The notes: a model not told the origin generated them from the letters alone. A DNA stretch of 64,000 nucleotides from Bacterioplanes sp965233665 (GCA_965233665.1 CBDDTG010000027.1:1-64000), one strand, 5' to 3'; shown: positions 16,561 through 26,418, counted from the stretch's first letter. Translations and numbers: made by a program.

Positions 16561-17904
16561 ATGATCGCAGCCGAGCGTATGTTGGCCGTTATGCAGCGGG
16601 TCGATGGTGTGGCTCCGGGCAGTGGCCTGGGTAAGCACCAAAAAATGGCCATCAGTCCGTTTTATTTCCTGCGTGGCTGTGCTGGCCTGTTTTATCAAGA
16701 CCTGGCCGAAGGCGTAATTAGCTTGCCAGAGGCGATGTCGCCATGGCCGCTGACCCTGGTACAAGGCGACTGTCATGTGTCCAACTTTGGCTTTTTTAGC
16801 GAAGAGGGCTCTCACGGCGATTGCATTGTGTTTGCGCCCAACGATTTCGATGACGCCTGCTTTGGCCATGCTGGCTGGGATTTACTGCGCTTTGCCATCA
16901 GTTTGGTGTTGGCGGCGGATCATTGCCAGGGCGTGTTGAACGGTGATTACCTCGACGCTCCGGCCATTGATGCGCAAGTGTGTGTCGATGATGAAGAGGT
17001 GACGCGAGCACTGCAGGCGTTTTTCGATGCCTATGAGCGTACCTGCCAGCAGCTGGTGAAAGGCAAAATCGACTACGATCATGCGCTTGATCACATCGGC
17101 AAAGGCCATTTGCTGCGCAAAGCCTTCAAAAAAGCACGGCGTCGTGTTCGCGGCGGCAAAGATTTTACCCGCAAAAGCTCGCTGGCCAAGGCGGTTGATT
17201 TGACCAGCATGCGCTTTCAATCGCGACCAGAGCGCTTTGAACGCCTGTCTGATGCCGAGCAAACGGCTGTGATGCAGGCGTTTGCACCCTATGTTGACGA
17301 TGACATTATTGATGTCGTTCGCCGCTTGGACGCTGGCACTGGCTCGCATAACCTGCAGCGTTACTACTTGCTGGTGGGCCCGACCATGGCGACGGAGCAC
17401 GATTGGCCGCTGTGCCACATCGTTGAAGTTAAACAGCAGCGTCCGGCAGCACCGTTGCATGCGTTTGCTGCCCTGCATGCTGGCAACCAGTTAAGCCCTG
17501 CTCATCTAACGGTGGTTTGCCAGCGTCGCATGCAGCGGGCACCGGATTTGATTCTGGATGACGTCGAGTGGCACGGCGCACATTGGCTGGTGCGTTCGCG
17601 TCATCATGCCCGCGTTGGCCTAGACCCAGAAGACATTGCCTGCGGCGAGCGCGCCGTCGCCGGCGGTTTGAGCGAGTACGCCCGTGCTTGCGGTGCCTCG
17701 TTGGCATTGGCCCACGGTCGCGGTGATCGCCGCAGCCAACGTTTTGAACAAGCGGTCGCCAGTAGCATGGCGTTGGTCTCTGAGTCGCTGATGAACATGA
17801 GTCTGGAATACGCTCGACAACTGGTCAGCGACTGGCGTTGGCTGGCAAACAACGAGGCAGCGGCGCATAAAAAGCTGGCTGCCAACCGCTTGCCGGAGCT
17901 ATGA
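16561..17904 (+). CDS. DUF2252 domain-containing protein (kinase-fold family)
   Basis: This 447-residue protein belongs to DUF2252. It is recognisable by M-A-x-S-P-F-Y-F-L-R-G early on, then Q-G-D-C-H-V-S-N-F-G-F and F-A-P-N-D-F-D-D-A-C-F-G-H-A-G-W-D-L-L-R. These resemble the catalytic H-x-D/N and D-F-D loops of aminoglycoside-phosphotransferase-like kinases. Substrate unknown. The ATG at 16561 has a clear AAGGAG site 7 nt upstream. Its stop overlaps the start of the PhoD-like gene (ATGA), so the two are almost certainly cotranslated and probably work in one pathway. Confidence 0.85.
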   Translation: MIAAERMLAVMQRVDGVAPGSGLGKHQKMAISPFYFLRGCAGLFYQDLAEGVISLPEAMSPWPLTLVQGDCHVSNFGFFSEEGSHGDCIVFAPNDFDDACFGHAGWDLLRFAISLVLAADHCQGVLNGDYLDAPAIDAQVCVDDEEVTRALQAFFDAYERTCQQLVKGKIDYDHALDHIGKGHLLRKAFKKARRRVRGGKDFTRKSSLAKAVDLTSMRFQSRPERFERLSDAEQTAVMQAFAPYVDDDIIDVVRRLDAGTGSHNLQRYYLLVGPTMATEHDWPLCHIVEVKQQRPAAPLHAFAALHAGNQLSPAHLTVVCQRRMQRAPDLILDDVEWHGAHWLVRSRHHARVGLDPEDIACGERAVAGGLSEYARACGASLALAHGRGDRRSQRFEQAVASSMALVSESLMNMSLEYARQLVSDWRWLANNEAAAHKKLAANRLPEL

Positions 17905-19829
17905 CCATGAGCGAGCTGCCACTGATTCTGGCTGGCCCCTGGCTGCGCCATACCCATGCTGACGGTACCACCTTAATGCTGGTCACCTCACGGCCGTTAG
18001 CGCCACAAACGGAGCTCAAGCTCTGGGTAAAGCATGAAACTCAGCTGCAAGCCGCTGTGTTTGACGCAGATGCCGTGGTGACCGAGCAGCTGCCGTTGGG
18101 AGAATTTTGCTTTTTGTACCAGCTGCAGGCGCAGTTGCCATTAACACCGGGGGAGCGGCTGTATTACGACCTGTTAGAGCAAGGTCAATCCTTGTTGGCG
18201 GCAGACCCTGCACTTTGCTATGACCAGCAGCCGGCACCGAGTCTGGGTTTTCAGCCCCAGCTCGACACACTTTGGCATGGCTCGTGTCGCAAACCCCATC
18301 ACGACGGTGCTGATGCCTTGGTACGCGCAGATCAAAGTGCCCAGCAGCGGTTGCACAATGATCAACCCTTGCCCGCATTGCTACTGATGACGGGCGATCA
18401 AATCTACGCCGACGATGTCGCTGGCCCCATGCTGGTGGCGATTCATCAGCTGATCGCTCGCTTAGGCCTGCACGACGAGCACTGGCAAGGGGCCGATGTC
18501 AGCACACTGACGGAGCTGCTCGAACATCCCGAGTGTTACTACCAGCGACCGCATCTGCTGCCGGATGATAACGCCAGTCAAGATCTGGTGGATGCCTTCT
18601 TTCAAGGTGCTCGAAAACCGATTTTCACCTCCGCCGGGGCCGATAACCATTTAATTGCGCTGGCGGAAGTCATCGCCATGTACCTGCTGGCTTGGTCCGA
18701 TGTGCCTTGGCAGCTGGTGGACATCACGCGCGTACCCCAGCAGCTTAGCGCTGAGCAACAGCAACAGCAACAGCAACAGCAACGCTATCAGCGCGAACTG
18801 CCATTAATCGAAGCGTTCGCCAGTGGCCTTGGCCGTGTGCGCCGTTTGCTGGCGCATGTGCCCAGCTACATGATGTTTGACGATCACGATGTCACCGATG
18901 ATTGGAACCTGACCCGTGGCTGGGAAGAATCCGCCTATGGTCATGAGTTTTCGCGCCGCATCATTGGCAATGCCTTGTTGGGGTATTGGCTGTTTCAGGG
19001 CTGGGGCAATCAGCCACAGCGCCATGCGGAGGTGTTGGCCTGTGCGCAGCAATGTCTGGGGCAACGTGGCCCGTATGACCATCAGGCGCTGATCGATCAG
19101 CTGTTAGATTACAGCGACTGGCATTTTGTTTTGGCGACCCACCCCAAAGTGGTGATGCTGGATACCCGAACCCATCGCTGGCGCTCAGAAAGCAGCCCGG
19201 GCAAGCCCTCAGGCTTAATGGACTGGGAAAGCCTGAGCGAGTTGCAGCAACAGCTGCTGGATCAGTCACAGGTGATTATGGTGTCGCCGGCGCCGGTGTT
19301 TGGGGTCAAGTTGATTGAGGTCATTCAGCGGGTGTTTACCTTCTTTGGTCAGCCACTGATGGTGGATGCCGAAAACTGGATGGCGCACCCGGGTGCGGCC
19401 AACGTGCTGCTGAATATTTTTCGCCATCCGCGCACGCCGCCGCAGTTCATTATTTTATCCGGCGATGTGCACTACTCCTTTGCTTACGATGTCAGCATTA
19501 AGCATCGTCGCCACAGCCCGCGCATTTTGCAGATTACCGCCAGTGGCCTGAAGAATACTTTTCCGGCGGGCTTGCTGCGCTGGTTTGATCGTTTCAATCG
19601 CTGGCTTTATGCCAGCCGCTCACCGTTGAACTGGTTTACCAAACGCCGCGCTATGCGCATTCGCCAACGCTACCCGCATCCACGCCAAGGGCGGCGCACG
19701 TTGCTAAACGGCAATGGCATGGGTGAGCTGCAATTAGCGGATGACATTGATGACATGCAAGTGAGGGTGTTGCTCAGCGACGGCAGCGATGTCGACTTTC
19801 CTCCGCGCGGCGAGCACGAGCATCGTTAA
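17901..19829 (+). CDS. PhoD-like metallophosphatase (alkaline phosphatase D family)
   Basis: The 642-residue protein has no evident signal peptide, so a cytoplasmic location is likely. The N-terminal ~130 residues form a beta-sandwich. The phosphatase region shows a metal-binding T-G-D-Q-I-Y-A-D-D motif (~165), F-D-D-H-D-V-T-D-D-W-N (~330) and I-L-S-G-D-V-H-Y-S (~525), the order seen in PhoD/calcineurin-like enzymes that hydrolyse phosphodiesters or phospholipids. A run of about nine glutamines lies near residue 290. It is coupled to the DUF2252 gene. Cytosolic PhoD-like enzymes of this length are widespread but uncharacterised, so the substrate is unknown. Confidence 0.85.
   Translation: MTMSELPLILAGPWLRHTHADGTTLMLVTSRPLAPQTELKLWVKHETQLQAAVFDADAVVTEQLPLGEFCFLYQLQAQLPLTPGERLYYDLLEQGQSLLAADPALCYDQQPAPSLGFQPQLDTLWHGSCRKPHHDGADALVRADQSAQQRLHNDQPLPALLLMTGDQIYADDVAGPMLVAIHQLIARLGLHDEHWQGADVSTLTELLEHPECYYQRPHLLPDDNASQDLVDAFFQGARKPIFTSAGADNHLIALAEVIAMYLLAWSDVPWQLVDITRVPQQLSAEQQQQQQQQQRYQRELPLIEAFASGLGRVRRLLAHVPSYMMFDDHDVTDDWNLTRGWEESAYGHEFSRRIIGNALLGYWLFQGWGNQPQRHAEVLACAQQCLGQRGPYDHQALIDQLLDYSDWHFVLATHPKVVMLDTRTHRWRSESSPGKPSGLMDWESLSELQQQLLDQSQVIMVSPAPVFGVKLIEVIQRVFTFFGQPLMVDAENWMAHPGAANVLLNIFRHPRTPPQFIILSGDVHYSFAYDVSIKHRRHSPRILQITASGLKNTFPAGLLRWFDRFNRWLYASRSPLNWFTKRRAMRIRQRYPHPRQGRRTLLNGNGMGELQLADDIDDMQVRVLLSDGSDVDFPPRGEHEHR
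18756..18782 (+). repeat. CAACAG microsatellite encoding polyglutamine
   Basis: Four CAACAG units plus CAA encode nine consecutive glutamines inside the PhoD-like gene. Copy-number change would alter the protein by pairs of residues without shifting the frame. Confidence 0.8.
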
Positions 19830-19863
19830 GCCCATTATCGAGTGCGACCTACTCGTGGCTTTG

Positions 19864-20107
19864 GGCACCTCTGAATAATTCGGTGCCCGCTCTGGATCGT
19901 CAGAGGGCTCCAGGTCGCCAAGCCGGTTTGCCGCTCTAGCCAGCTACAGCAAGAGCCGGCGCCACAGAGCTGGAGTTCTCTGGTGGTCCCTGTCGGGCGC
20001 GGGGTGGCAGGCCTCCATAGCCTTCTAGGCGATGCTGACAAGGGTCCCTCCTTCTCTGAGAGCCTGACGCACTCGCGCAGAGTTGTGCAGAATTATTCAG
20101 AGGTGCC
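19864..20107. mobile_element. MITE-like element with 18-bp terminal inverted repeats
   Basis: GGCACCTCTGAATAATTC at 19864-19881 is perfectly repeated in inverted orientation at 20090-20107, bounding 244 bp with no plausible gene. The left end also folds on itself (GGGCACC/GGTGCCC). The size, lack of coding capacity and perfect ends fit a non-autonomous element mobilised by a transposase elsewhere. The flanks show no clear target duplication (a possible TTT). The remaining bases of the 386-bp gap (19830-20215) hold only the manC ribosome site, AGAGAGGA. Confidence 0.65.
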
Positions 20108-20215
20108 TTTACACTTTGCCTGCACTTTGCAGCGGCCACGCGTCTGGGTTGGCTTCGCGCATCGTGATATATTCCCGCGTCGTTTTATATCCTGCTAAAG
20201 AGAGGACCTGCACGC

Positions 20216-21649
20216 ATGATCCCCGTCATTCTCGCCGGCGGTTCAGGGACCCGATTATGGCCGCTGAGTCGCGCTGCGTTTCCGAAACAGTTTCTGCCAC
20301 TGGCTGGCCAGCTCACCATGTTGCAGCAAACCACGGCGCGCTTAAATGGCATGGAGATGGCGCAACCCATCGTCGTGTGCAGTGAACAGCATCGTTTTTT
20401 GGTGGCCGAGCAACTGCGCCAGCAAGACATTCATGCTCAAATTCTGCTGGAACCTTGTGGTCGCAATACCGCACCTGCGATTGCTTTGGCGGCTTTGCAA
20501 GCGCGTCAGCGCAGCGAAGAAGACGCGGTATTGCTTGTGCTGGCCGCTGACCATGTGATTGAAAACACCGAGGCTTTCCAACAAGCGGTGACCTCATTGT
20601 TACCCGCAGTGCGCGACGGTCAGTTTGGCACCCTAGGGATCGTACCCACGGAAGCTGCGACCGGTTATGGCTATTTAAAAGCCGGTGCTCGCCAATCTGG
20701 CGGCTTGCAAGCAGTGGAGCGTTTCGTTGAAAAGCCGGATGCAGCCACCGCCGAGGCCTATGTCGACAGCGGCGACTATTTCTGGAACAGCGGCATGTTT
20801 ATGTTGCGTGCCGACCGCTATTTAGAGGCGCTACGTCAGCATCAACCGGAGATGTACGACGCCTGCGAAAAAGCCATGGCCCACACCTGCGCCGACATGG
20901 ACTTTGTGCGTGTTGATAACGACGCCTTTGCGCAAAGCCCGTCCGATTCCATCGACTACGCCGTGATGGAGCCACTGACCGCAGGTGAGAACAGCCCCAT
21001 TGTGGTAGCGCCGCTGGATGCTGGCTGGAGCGATGTCGGTTCTTGGTCTGCGCTGTGGGAGATCAGCCCGAAAGACGAGCACGGCAATGCCTGCTTGGGT
21101 GCCGGCGCGGATTGCCACGCCATCATGCAAGACACCAGCAACTCGTTGGTGTTTAGCGAGCGTCGTTTGGTCGCCACCTTAGGTGTGGATAACCTAGTGG
21201 TGATTGACACGCCGGATGCGGTGCTGGTGGCGGATAAAGATAAAGTACAGGACGTTAAGCACATTGTTGGTCACATTCGTGAGCAGGGCCGTGAAGAACA
21301 TATTCAGCATCGTGAGGTCTATCGCCCTTGGGGGCGCTACGACTCCATCGACAGCGGTGAGCGCTACCAGGTAAAACGCATTACCGTGAATCCTGGCGCC
21401 AAGTTATCGGTGCAAATGCACCACCATCGCGCTGAGCATTGGATCGTGGTCTCGGGCACCGCCAAGGTCACCAACGGTGACGACACCTACTTGGTGACAG
21501 AAAATTGCTCTACCTACATTCCGGTGGGTCAGGTGCACGCGCTGGAAAACCCAGGTGTGATCCCGCTGGAAATGATCGAAGTGCAATCGGGCAGTTATTT
21601 AGGTGAAGACGACATTGTGCGGCTGGAAGATCGCTATGGTCGCGTCTAG
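20216..21649 (+). CDS. manC: Mannose-1-phosphate guanylyltransferase / mannose-6-phosphate isomerase
   Basis: This 477-residue bifunctional type II enzyme makes GDP-mannose. The nucleotidyltransferase domain (about 1-330) opens with the signature G-G-S-G-T-R-L-W-P-L-S-R and has F-V-E-K-P and D-Y-F-W-N-S-G-M-F motifs. The C-terminal cupin (about 350-470) has P-W-G-R-Y-D, Q-x-H-H-H-R-A-E-H-W and the E-N-P-G strand of the isomerase. GDP-mannose is the precursor for the gmd/rmd pathway 6 kb downstream. It belongs to the AlgA/XanB/CpsB group. Its own upstream region is occupied by a MITE-like element. Confidence 0.95.
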   Translation: MIPVILAGGSGTRLWPLSRAAFPKQFLPLAGQLTMLQQTTARLNGMEMAQPIVVCSEQHRFLVAEQLRQQDIHAQILLEPCGRNTAPAIALAALQARQRSEEDAVLLVLAADHVIENTEAFQQAVTSLLPAVRDGQFGTLGIVPTEAATGYGYLKAGARQSGGLQAVERFVEKPDAATAEAYVDSGDYFWNSGMFMLRADRYLEALRQHQPEMYDACEKAMAHTCADMDFVRVDNDAFAQSPSDSIDYAVMEPLTAGENSPIVVAPLDAGWSDVGSWSALWEISPKDEHGNACLGAGADCHAIMQDTSNSLVFSERRLVATLGVDNLVVIDTPDAVLVADKDKVQDVKHIVGHIREQGREEHIQHREVYRPWGRYDSIDSGERYQVKRITVNPGAKLSVQMHHHRAEHWIVVSGTAKVTNGDDTYLVTENCSTYIPVGQVHALENPGVIPLEMIEVQSGSYLGEDDIVRLEDRYGRV

Positions 21650-21731
21650 CCAGTTAGGTATAGCCGCCTCGGCGCTGTGCGCGCCCTGTGGTAAGCGAGT
21701 ATTGGGGCGGCGTCACATTCGGGTGCGCTGT

Positions 21732-21761
21732 TTGACACTGATTCGCGGCGGGCCCTAGAAT
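21732..21761 (+). promoter_or_regulatory. Sigma-70-like promoter of the type I secretion operon
   Basis: TTGACA (21732-21737) and TAGAAT (21756-21761) are separated by 18 bp, about 124 bp before the ABC transporter ATG. The -10 sits in a CCTAGAATT context that recurs before the 1045-residue surface-protein gene. Confidence 0.6.
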
Positions 21762-21884
21762 TTTTCGCCCTTCGCCCCCATTGACAGCAACAATATCGCA
21801 AAAACGTCGTCGTCACCGGGCAGTGTTTGAGAGTTGTAGTCCACGCTGCCGCGACACCACATTACCCCGCAATTGGAAAACTCA

Positions 21885-23633
21885 ATGCGCAAGCTTCCTC
21901 AAAAAGATGAACAGGAGCTAACAGAGCTGCAGAAAGCCCTTAAGGCTTGTAAAAGCGGCTTTATGTCAGCTGGTTTCCTGTCGTTATTTATCAACTTGTT
22001 AATGCTGGTTCCTGCCGTTTATATGCTGCAGGTGTATGACCGTGCTTTGGGTAGCCGCAGTGTTGAAACACTGTCGATGTTGACCTTGGTATTGGTAGGT
22101 TTGTTTGTCTCCCTGGCGCTTTTGCAAGTCGCGCGCTCGACCATTTTGGTACGGGTTGGCAACCAGCTCGACCAGAGCATGAACCAAAAACTGTTTGCTT
22201 CCATGTTCAAGCAATCGGTGAATGAGCCAGGCAAGCAAAGTGCTCAGCCCATCTCGGATATGACCTCGTTGCGTCAGTTCTTAACCGGCCAGGGTTTGTT
22301 CGCCTTCTTCGATGGTCCGTGGCTGCCTATCTACATTGCTGTGCTGTTTATGTTCCACCCTTGGTACGGCATTTTCTCGATTGTGGCAGCGCTCATTTTA
22401 ATTGCTCTGGCCTATGCCAATGAAAAGGCCACCAAAGATTTGCTTGCCGATGCCGGTCAGAAAAACGTGCAATCGACTCAATATGCCACCTCGGCGGTGC
22501 GTAACGCCGAAGTCGTCGCGGCGATGGGCATGGAAACTGGCCTGCGTAAAAAATGGCTGGAGCGTCACCTAAGCTTCTTGTCTTCTCAATCTGACGCCAG
22601 TGACCGTGCGGCGGTGTTGAGTAATGTCTCCAAAACCTTGCGCATGCTGTTCCAGTCGTTGATTTTAGGTTTGGGTGGTTATTTGGCTATCGTCCAGGAG
22701 ATTACCCCAGGCATGCTGATTGCTGGCTCTATTTTGTTGGGCCGTGCTCTGGCACCGCTAGATTTGCTGATTGGCTCGTGGAAAGGCTTTGCCTCCGCAC
22801 GCCAAGCTTATGAGCGTTTGAATCAATTGTTTGTGGCTTACCCAACGCAAGAACCGGGCATGCCATTGCCGCCGCCCGAAGGCCAGCTCAGTGCGGAAAG
22901 CCTGTTTGTAATTCCCCCCGGTGCTGCTGCCCCTGCATTGCGTGGTGTGAATTTCGCCATGGATAAAGGCGATATGCTGGCAGTCGTTGGCCCAAGTGCT
23001 GCTGGTAAGTCTACTCTTGCTCGCTCTTTGCTGGGCGTATGGCCCTTATCTAACGGTAAAGTGCGGCTCGATGGTGCCGACGTGCATCAGTGGAATAAAG
23101 CGGAGCTGGGGCCTTACATTGGCTACCTGCCGCAGGACATCGAACTGTTTGACGGTACCATTAGCGAAAACATTTGCCGCTTTGGTGAAGTTGATCCACA
23201 GAAGGTGGTAGAAGCGGCCAAGTTGGCCGGCGTACACGAGCTAATTTTGCGTTTGCCGCAAGGCTACGATACGCCAATCACCAGTAGCGGTGGTGCCCTG
23301 TCTGGGGGGCAACGGCAGCGCATTGGTTTGGCGCGTGCTGTGTATGGTGAGCCACGTTTGGTGGTGCTGGATGAGCCCAACTCCAACTTGGACGATCAAG
23401 GTGAAGCGGCACTGCTGGAAACGCTGGAACGTTTGCGTGAGCAGCAGGTGACGGTGGTGCTGATCTCTCACCGCAAGCCGATTCTGAAACTGGTCAACAA
23501 AATGCTGGTGCTGTCTGAGGGTGAGGTGGTGATGTTTGACGAGCGTGACAACGTCATGCGCGCACTGCAAGAAGGCAAATTAAACCTGGGTAACGCTGCC
23601 AAGCCTGCCCTGGCGGCTGGAGGTGCCAAATGA
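21885..23633 (+). CDS. Type I secretion permease/ATPase (PrtD/LapB-like family)
   Basis: I choose the ATG at 21885 (582 residues) over an in-frame TTG 12 bp upstream. The transmembrane region (about 20-310) has six helices, and the ATPase domain (about 325-570) has Walker A G-P-S-A-A-G-K375-S-T, a Q-loop, signature L-S-G-G-Q-R-Q-R and Walker B L-V-V-L-D-E-P. It lacks the C39-like peptidase domain, so it belongs to the PrtD/AprD class that exports RTX proteins with uncleaved C-terminal signals. It is first in an operon of ABC, adaptor and outer-membrane channel. The likely cargo is the acidic RTX/DUF4214 protein at 38227. Confidence 0.93.
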   Translation: MRKLPQKDEQELTELQKALKACKSGFMSAGFLSLFINLLMLVPAVYMLQVYDRALGSRSVETLSMLTLVLVGLFVSLALLQVARSTILVRVGNQLDQSMNQKLFASMFKQSVNEPGKQSAQPISDMTSLRQFLTGQGLFAFFDGPWLPIYIAVLFMFHPWYGIFSIVAALILIALAYANEKATKDLLADAGQKNVQSTQYATSAVRNAEVVAAMGMETGLRKKWLERHLSFLSSQSDASDRAAVLSNVSKTLRMLFQSLILGLGGYLAIVQEITPGMLIAGSILLGRALAPLDLLIGSWKGFASARQAYERLNQLFVAYPTQEPGMPLPPPEGQLSAESLFVIPPGAAAPALRGVNFAMDKGDMLAVVGPSAAGKSTLARSLLGVWPLSNGKVRLDGADVHQWNKAELGPYIGYLPQDIELFDGTISENICRFGEVDPQKVVEAAKLAGVHELILRLPQGYDTPITSSGGALSGGQRQRIGLARAVYGEPRLVVLDEPNSNLDDQGEAALLETLERLREQQVTVVLISHRKPILKLVNKMLVLSEGEVVMFDERDNVMRALQEGKLNLGNAAKPALAAGGAK

Positions 23634-25075
23634 GTCAGCGTGACCCGCAACAGGAAAAAGGCACAGCCATGAATGATCAGCGCAAAAACAGCGAATCTGC
23701 CGTCGTGGTGGGCGAAGATGGCGTCGTCCAAGGTGAGTATATGCGTGAAATGCCGGAAGTGGACGTCGCCGACGAACTCCATATCGAAACCGATCATAAA
23801 GGCCGCTCTAAATTTGGCTGGTGGGTGGTCATTGCTACCTTCGTTTTCTTTGGTGGTTGGGCGGCTTTGGCCAAATTAGACGGTGCTGCCATTGGCATCG
23901 GCCAGGTCGTGACTGACTCACAAAATCGCGTGGTACAACACTTAGAAGGTGGTGTGATTGCCGAAGTGTTAGTAGAAGACGGCGATATCGTTGAGCAAGG
24001 CGATTTGTTGCTGCGCTTGTCCGATACCCGTGCGCGCTCTGAGCTGGAAATTGTTGAGTCGCAGCTGCGTGAAATCTGGGGGTCTGAAGCCCGCTTACTG
24101 GCTGAACGTGCCGGTAGCGAAGAGGTGAGCTTCCCTCAAGAGCTGAAAGAACTCGCCGATCAACCGGGCGTGCAGGCCATTATTGATGGCCAGCGCCAAG
24201 TATTTGATGCACGACGTGAATCATATAAATCCAATGTTGAGATATTCCAAAAGCGAATTTCAGCGTTGGAAAAGCAAATCCGTGGAATGACTTCTATGCG
24301 CGACAACTTGGTCGGGCGCATTCAATCCTACGAAGCGGAAGTCGACGAATGGCAGGATTTGTACGAGCGCCAATTGGCAGACCGCATTCGCTTAAACGAA
24401 ATGCGTCGTGAGCTCCTGCGTTTGCAAGGCGAGCGTGATTCATTGGAATCGGACATCGCCAAAGCTGAAGTTGAAATCAGCGCGACTCGTTCCGAAATGA
24501 CGCTGAAAAAAGAAGAATATATTGAGCAAGTGGTGACTCAGCTGCGTGAAGCTCAGCAGAAAAAAGCCGATCTGATGGCGCGTCAAATTGCTTTGTCTGA
24601 CACATTGAATCGCTTGGATATTCGCGCACCAGCACGAGGTGAAGTGGTGGGCTTTAAAGCTCGCACCATCGGCGGTGTGATCAAACCCGGTGACACCATT
24701 ATGGAAGTGGTGCCCAATGAGCAAGAGTTTGCTATTAAGGCGCGTATTCAAGCCAATGACATCGACCGAGTGCACGCAGGCTTAATGGCGGATCTACGCT
24801 TATCAGCCTTTAACTTCCAGGCTGCGCATATTATTGAGGCCGAAGTGTTGCGCGTCTCGGCGGATGCCTTTACCGATGAAAAAACTGGCGAGCAATATTA
24901 CGAAGCCCGCCTGCACGTCACGGAAAAAGGCTTGGCCACCATGAAAGAGCAAGATATGTACTTTGTGCCTGGTATGCCAGCAGAAGTCATGATTAAAACC
25001 GGTGAGCGTACCGTACTGCACTACCTGTTAGGGCCGGTGATTCGCATCTCAGAAAAAGCATTCCGGGAGGCATAA
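23630..25075 (+). CDS. HlyD family type I secretion periplasmic adaptor
   Basis: The 481-residue adaptor has a cytoplasmic N-terminus, a single TM helix near residue 65, then a split lipoyl/barrel-sandwich domain (Q-H-L-E-G-G-V-I near 105 and I-R-A-P-x-R-G-E-V-V-G near 330). Long coiled coils (about 130-320) and a C-terminal beta-barrel follow. The ATG overlaps the ABC transporter stop (ATGA); an internal ATG at 23669 is an alternative start with a good purine-rich upstream. It bridges the inner-membrane ABC protein and TolC-like channel. Confidence 0.93.
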   Translation: MSQRDPQQEKGTAMNDQRKNSESAVVVGEDGVVQGEYMREMPEVDVADELHIETDHKGRSKFGWWVVIATFVFFGGWAALAKLDGAAIGIGQVVTDSQNRVVQHLEGGVIAEVLVEDGDIVEQGDLLLRLSDTRARSELEIVESQLREIWGSEARLLAERAGSEEVSFPQELKELADQPGVQAIIDGQRQVFDARRESYKSNVEIFQKRISALEKQIRGMTSMRDNLVGRIQSYEAEVDEWQDLYERQLADRIRLNEMRRELLRLQGERDSLESDIAKAEVEISATRSEMTLKKEEYIEQVVTQLREAQQKKADLMARQIALSDTLNRLDIRAPARGEVVGFKARTIGGVIKPGDTIMEVVPNEQEFAIKARIQANDIDRVHAGLMADLRLSAFNFQAAHIIEAEVLRVSADAFTDEKTGEQYYEARLHVTEKGLATMKEQDMYFVPGMPAEVMIKTGERTVLHYLLGPVIRISEKAFREA

Positions 25076-25078
25076 GTC

Positions 25079-26404
25079 ATGCAATTTATTCGTCGACCCA
25101 TTACCTGGCTAACTCTGGCAGCGGCGCTCAGTGTGCCCATAGCCCAAGCACAGGAGCAGACTCAGGAACAGGCACAAGCGCAAATGACGTTGCAGCAGGC
25201 CTACCAGGCCACTCTGGATTATAACGCCAAGCTGCAAGGCGAGCGCGCCCAGGTACGGGCTGAACGCGCCTCCGTTGATGAAGCCTGGGCGGGTGTAAAA
25301 CCTAAGCTGGATGTTACTGCCGCCTATGGCCGGGCACGCACTACCCAAGACTTTGCTCAGGGTGAGCTGTTTCAAATTGACACCTACGACCGTTACGACG
25401 TGTCGTTAAATCAGGTGCTGTATTCGCACAAAAATTTTACGGCCATTAGTCGTGCCAAGCGCGCGGCGGAGCTGGCTGAAATGCGAGCACGCGGTACCGA
25501 GTATGAAACCGGCGTTGAAGTGGTGCAGGCCTATGTCGATGTAATTAAAAATCAACGCTTAAAAGAGATCTTAACCGCTGAAAAAGACAGCCACTTGTAT
25601 CGCCTGAAGCAAATGGAAGACATGCTGGGGCGTGGCTTAACCACTCTGGCGCAAGTGTTGGATGCGCGCGCTGAGGTGGATCAAATCAACGCCCGCTTGG
25701 TAGAAATCAATAACAGTCACCGAGTGGCCCTGCAGCAGTTATCGCAATTAACCGGTCAGAGCGTAGATAGAGTGGCGCCGCTGGATGAAAACCGCTGGAA
25801 AGAAATACCGCAGCGGTTGCAACGCGACTGGCTCAGTGCGGCATTGAGTCACTCAGCGCGAGTAAATATGGCAGAGGCCGAAGTAGCGTTGGCCGACGCC
25901 AGCCACTCCTACGAGAGCGCCAATCATTATCCTGAGTTGTATTTGAGTGGGCGCTACAGTGAAAACGATACCGTCACCACCAGTTTGCGTGAAGAGGCCA
26001 AAATTGAGCTGCAGCTGCGCATTCCGCTTTATTCGGGCGGTGCCACCAGCGCTCGCAGCCGCGCTGCGGCAGAGCGTGAGGCTAAAGCTCTGGCGATGCT
26101 GGATTACTCCCGCCGCCAGGTCCGAACCGAAGTCCAGCGCTTAACCAGTCAGCTTGACGGTTTGCACGACAATATTAATGCCTTATTTCAATCACTGGCT
26201 TCCAGTCAGGCGGCAGAAAATGCAGCAGAAGAAGGCTTTAGTGCGGGTGTGCGTCGCTTACAGGAGCTGCTGGATGCTCAGCAGCGTCGCTCACGCGTAG
26301 AGCAGGAGTTGGTCAGTGCAATTTATGCCAGTTCTATACGTTATGCCGAGCTGCTTAGCCTTGTTGGCGAACTGAATGCAGAGGGTGTGCAGAGGCTTCA
26401 GTGA
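25079..26404 (+). CDS. TolC family outer membrane channel of the type I system
   Basis: The 441-residue precursor has a signal peptide ending A-Q-A-Q (about residue 24), followed by a Gln-rich segment. It has two internally similar halves of long helices plus beta strands, typical of TolC, including a Y-x-A-x-L-x-Y-N-A-K-L start and a late L-L-D-A-Q-x-R-(R/S)-x-x-E motif. It completes the ABC-HlyD-TolC set, separated by 3 bp from the adaptor and followed by a hairpin terminator. Confidence 0.92.
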   Translation: MQFIRRPITWLTLAAALSVPIAQAQEQTQEQAQAQMTLQQAYQATLDYNAKLQGERAQVRAERASVDEAWAGVKPKLDVTAAYGRARTTQDFAQGELFQIDTYDRYDVSLNQVLYSHKNFTAISRAKRAAELAEMRARGTEYETGVEVVQAYVDVIKNQRLKEILTAEKDSHLYRLKQMEDMLGRGLTTLAQVLDARAEVDQINARLVEINNSHRVALQQLSQLTGQSVDRVAPLDENRWKEIPQRLQRDWLSAALSHSARVNMAEAEVALADASHSYESANHYPELYLSGRYSENDTVTTSLREEAKIELQLRIPLYSGGATSARSRAAAEREAKALAMLDYSRRQVRTEVQRLTSQLDGLHDNINALFQSLASSQAAENAAEEGFSAGVRRLQELLDAQQRRSRVEQELVSAIYASSIRYAELLSLVGELNAEGVQRLQ

Positions 26405-26418
26405 GGGCTGGAGGTCAA

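Noticed and set aside
16380..16652. Minus-strand 90-codon frame before the DUF2252 gene
   Set aside because: Half lies inside the DUF2252 coding start and the peptide resembles nothing known.
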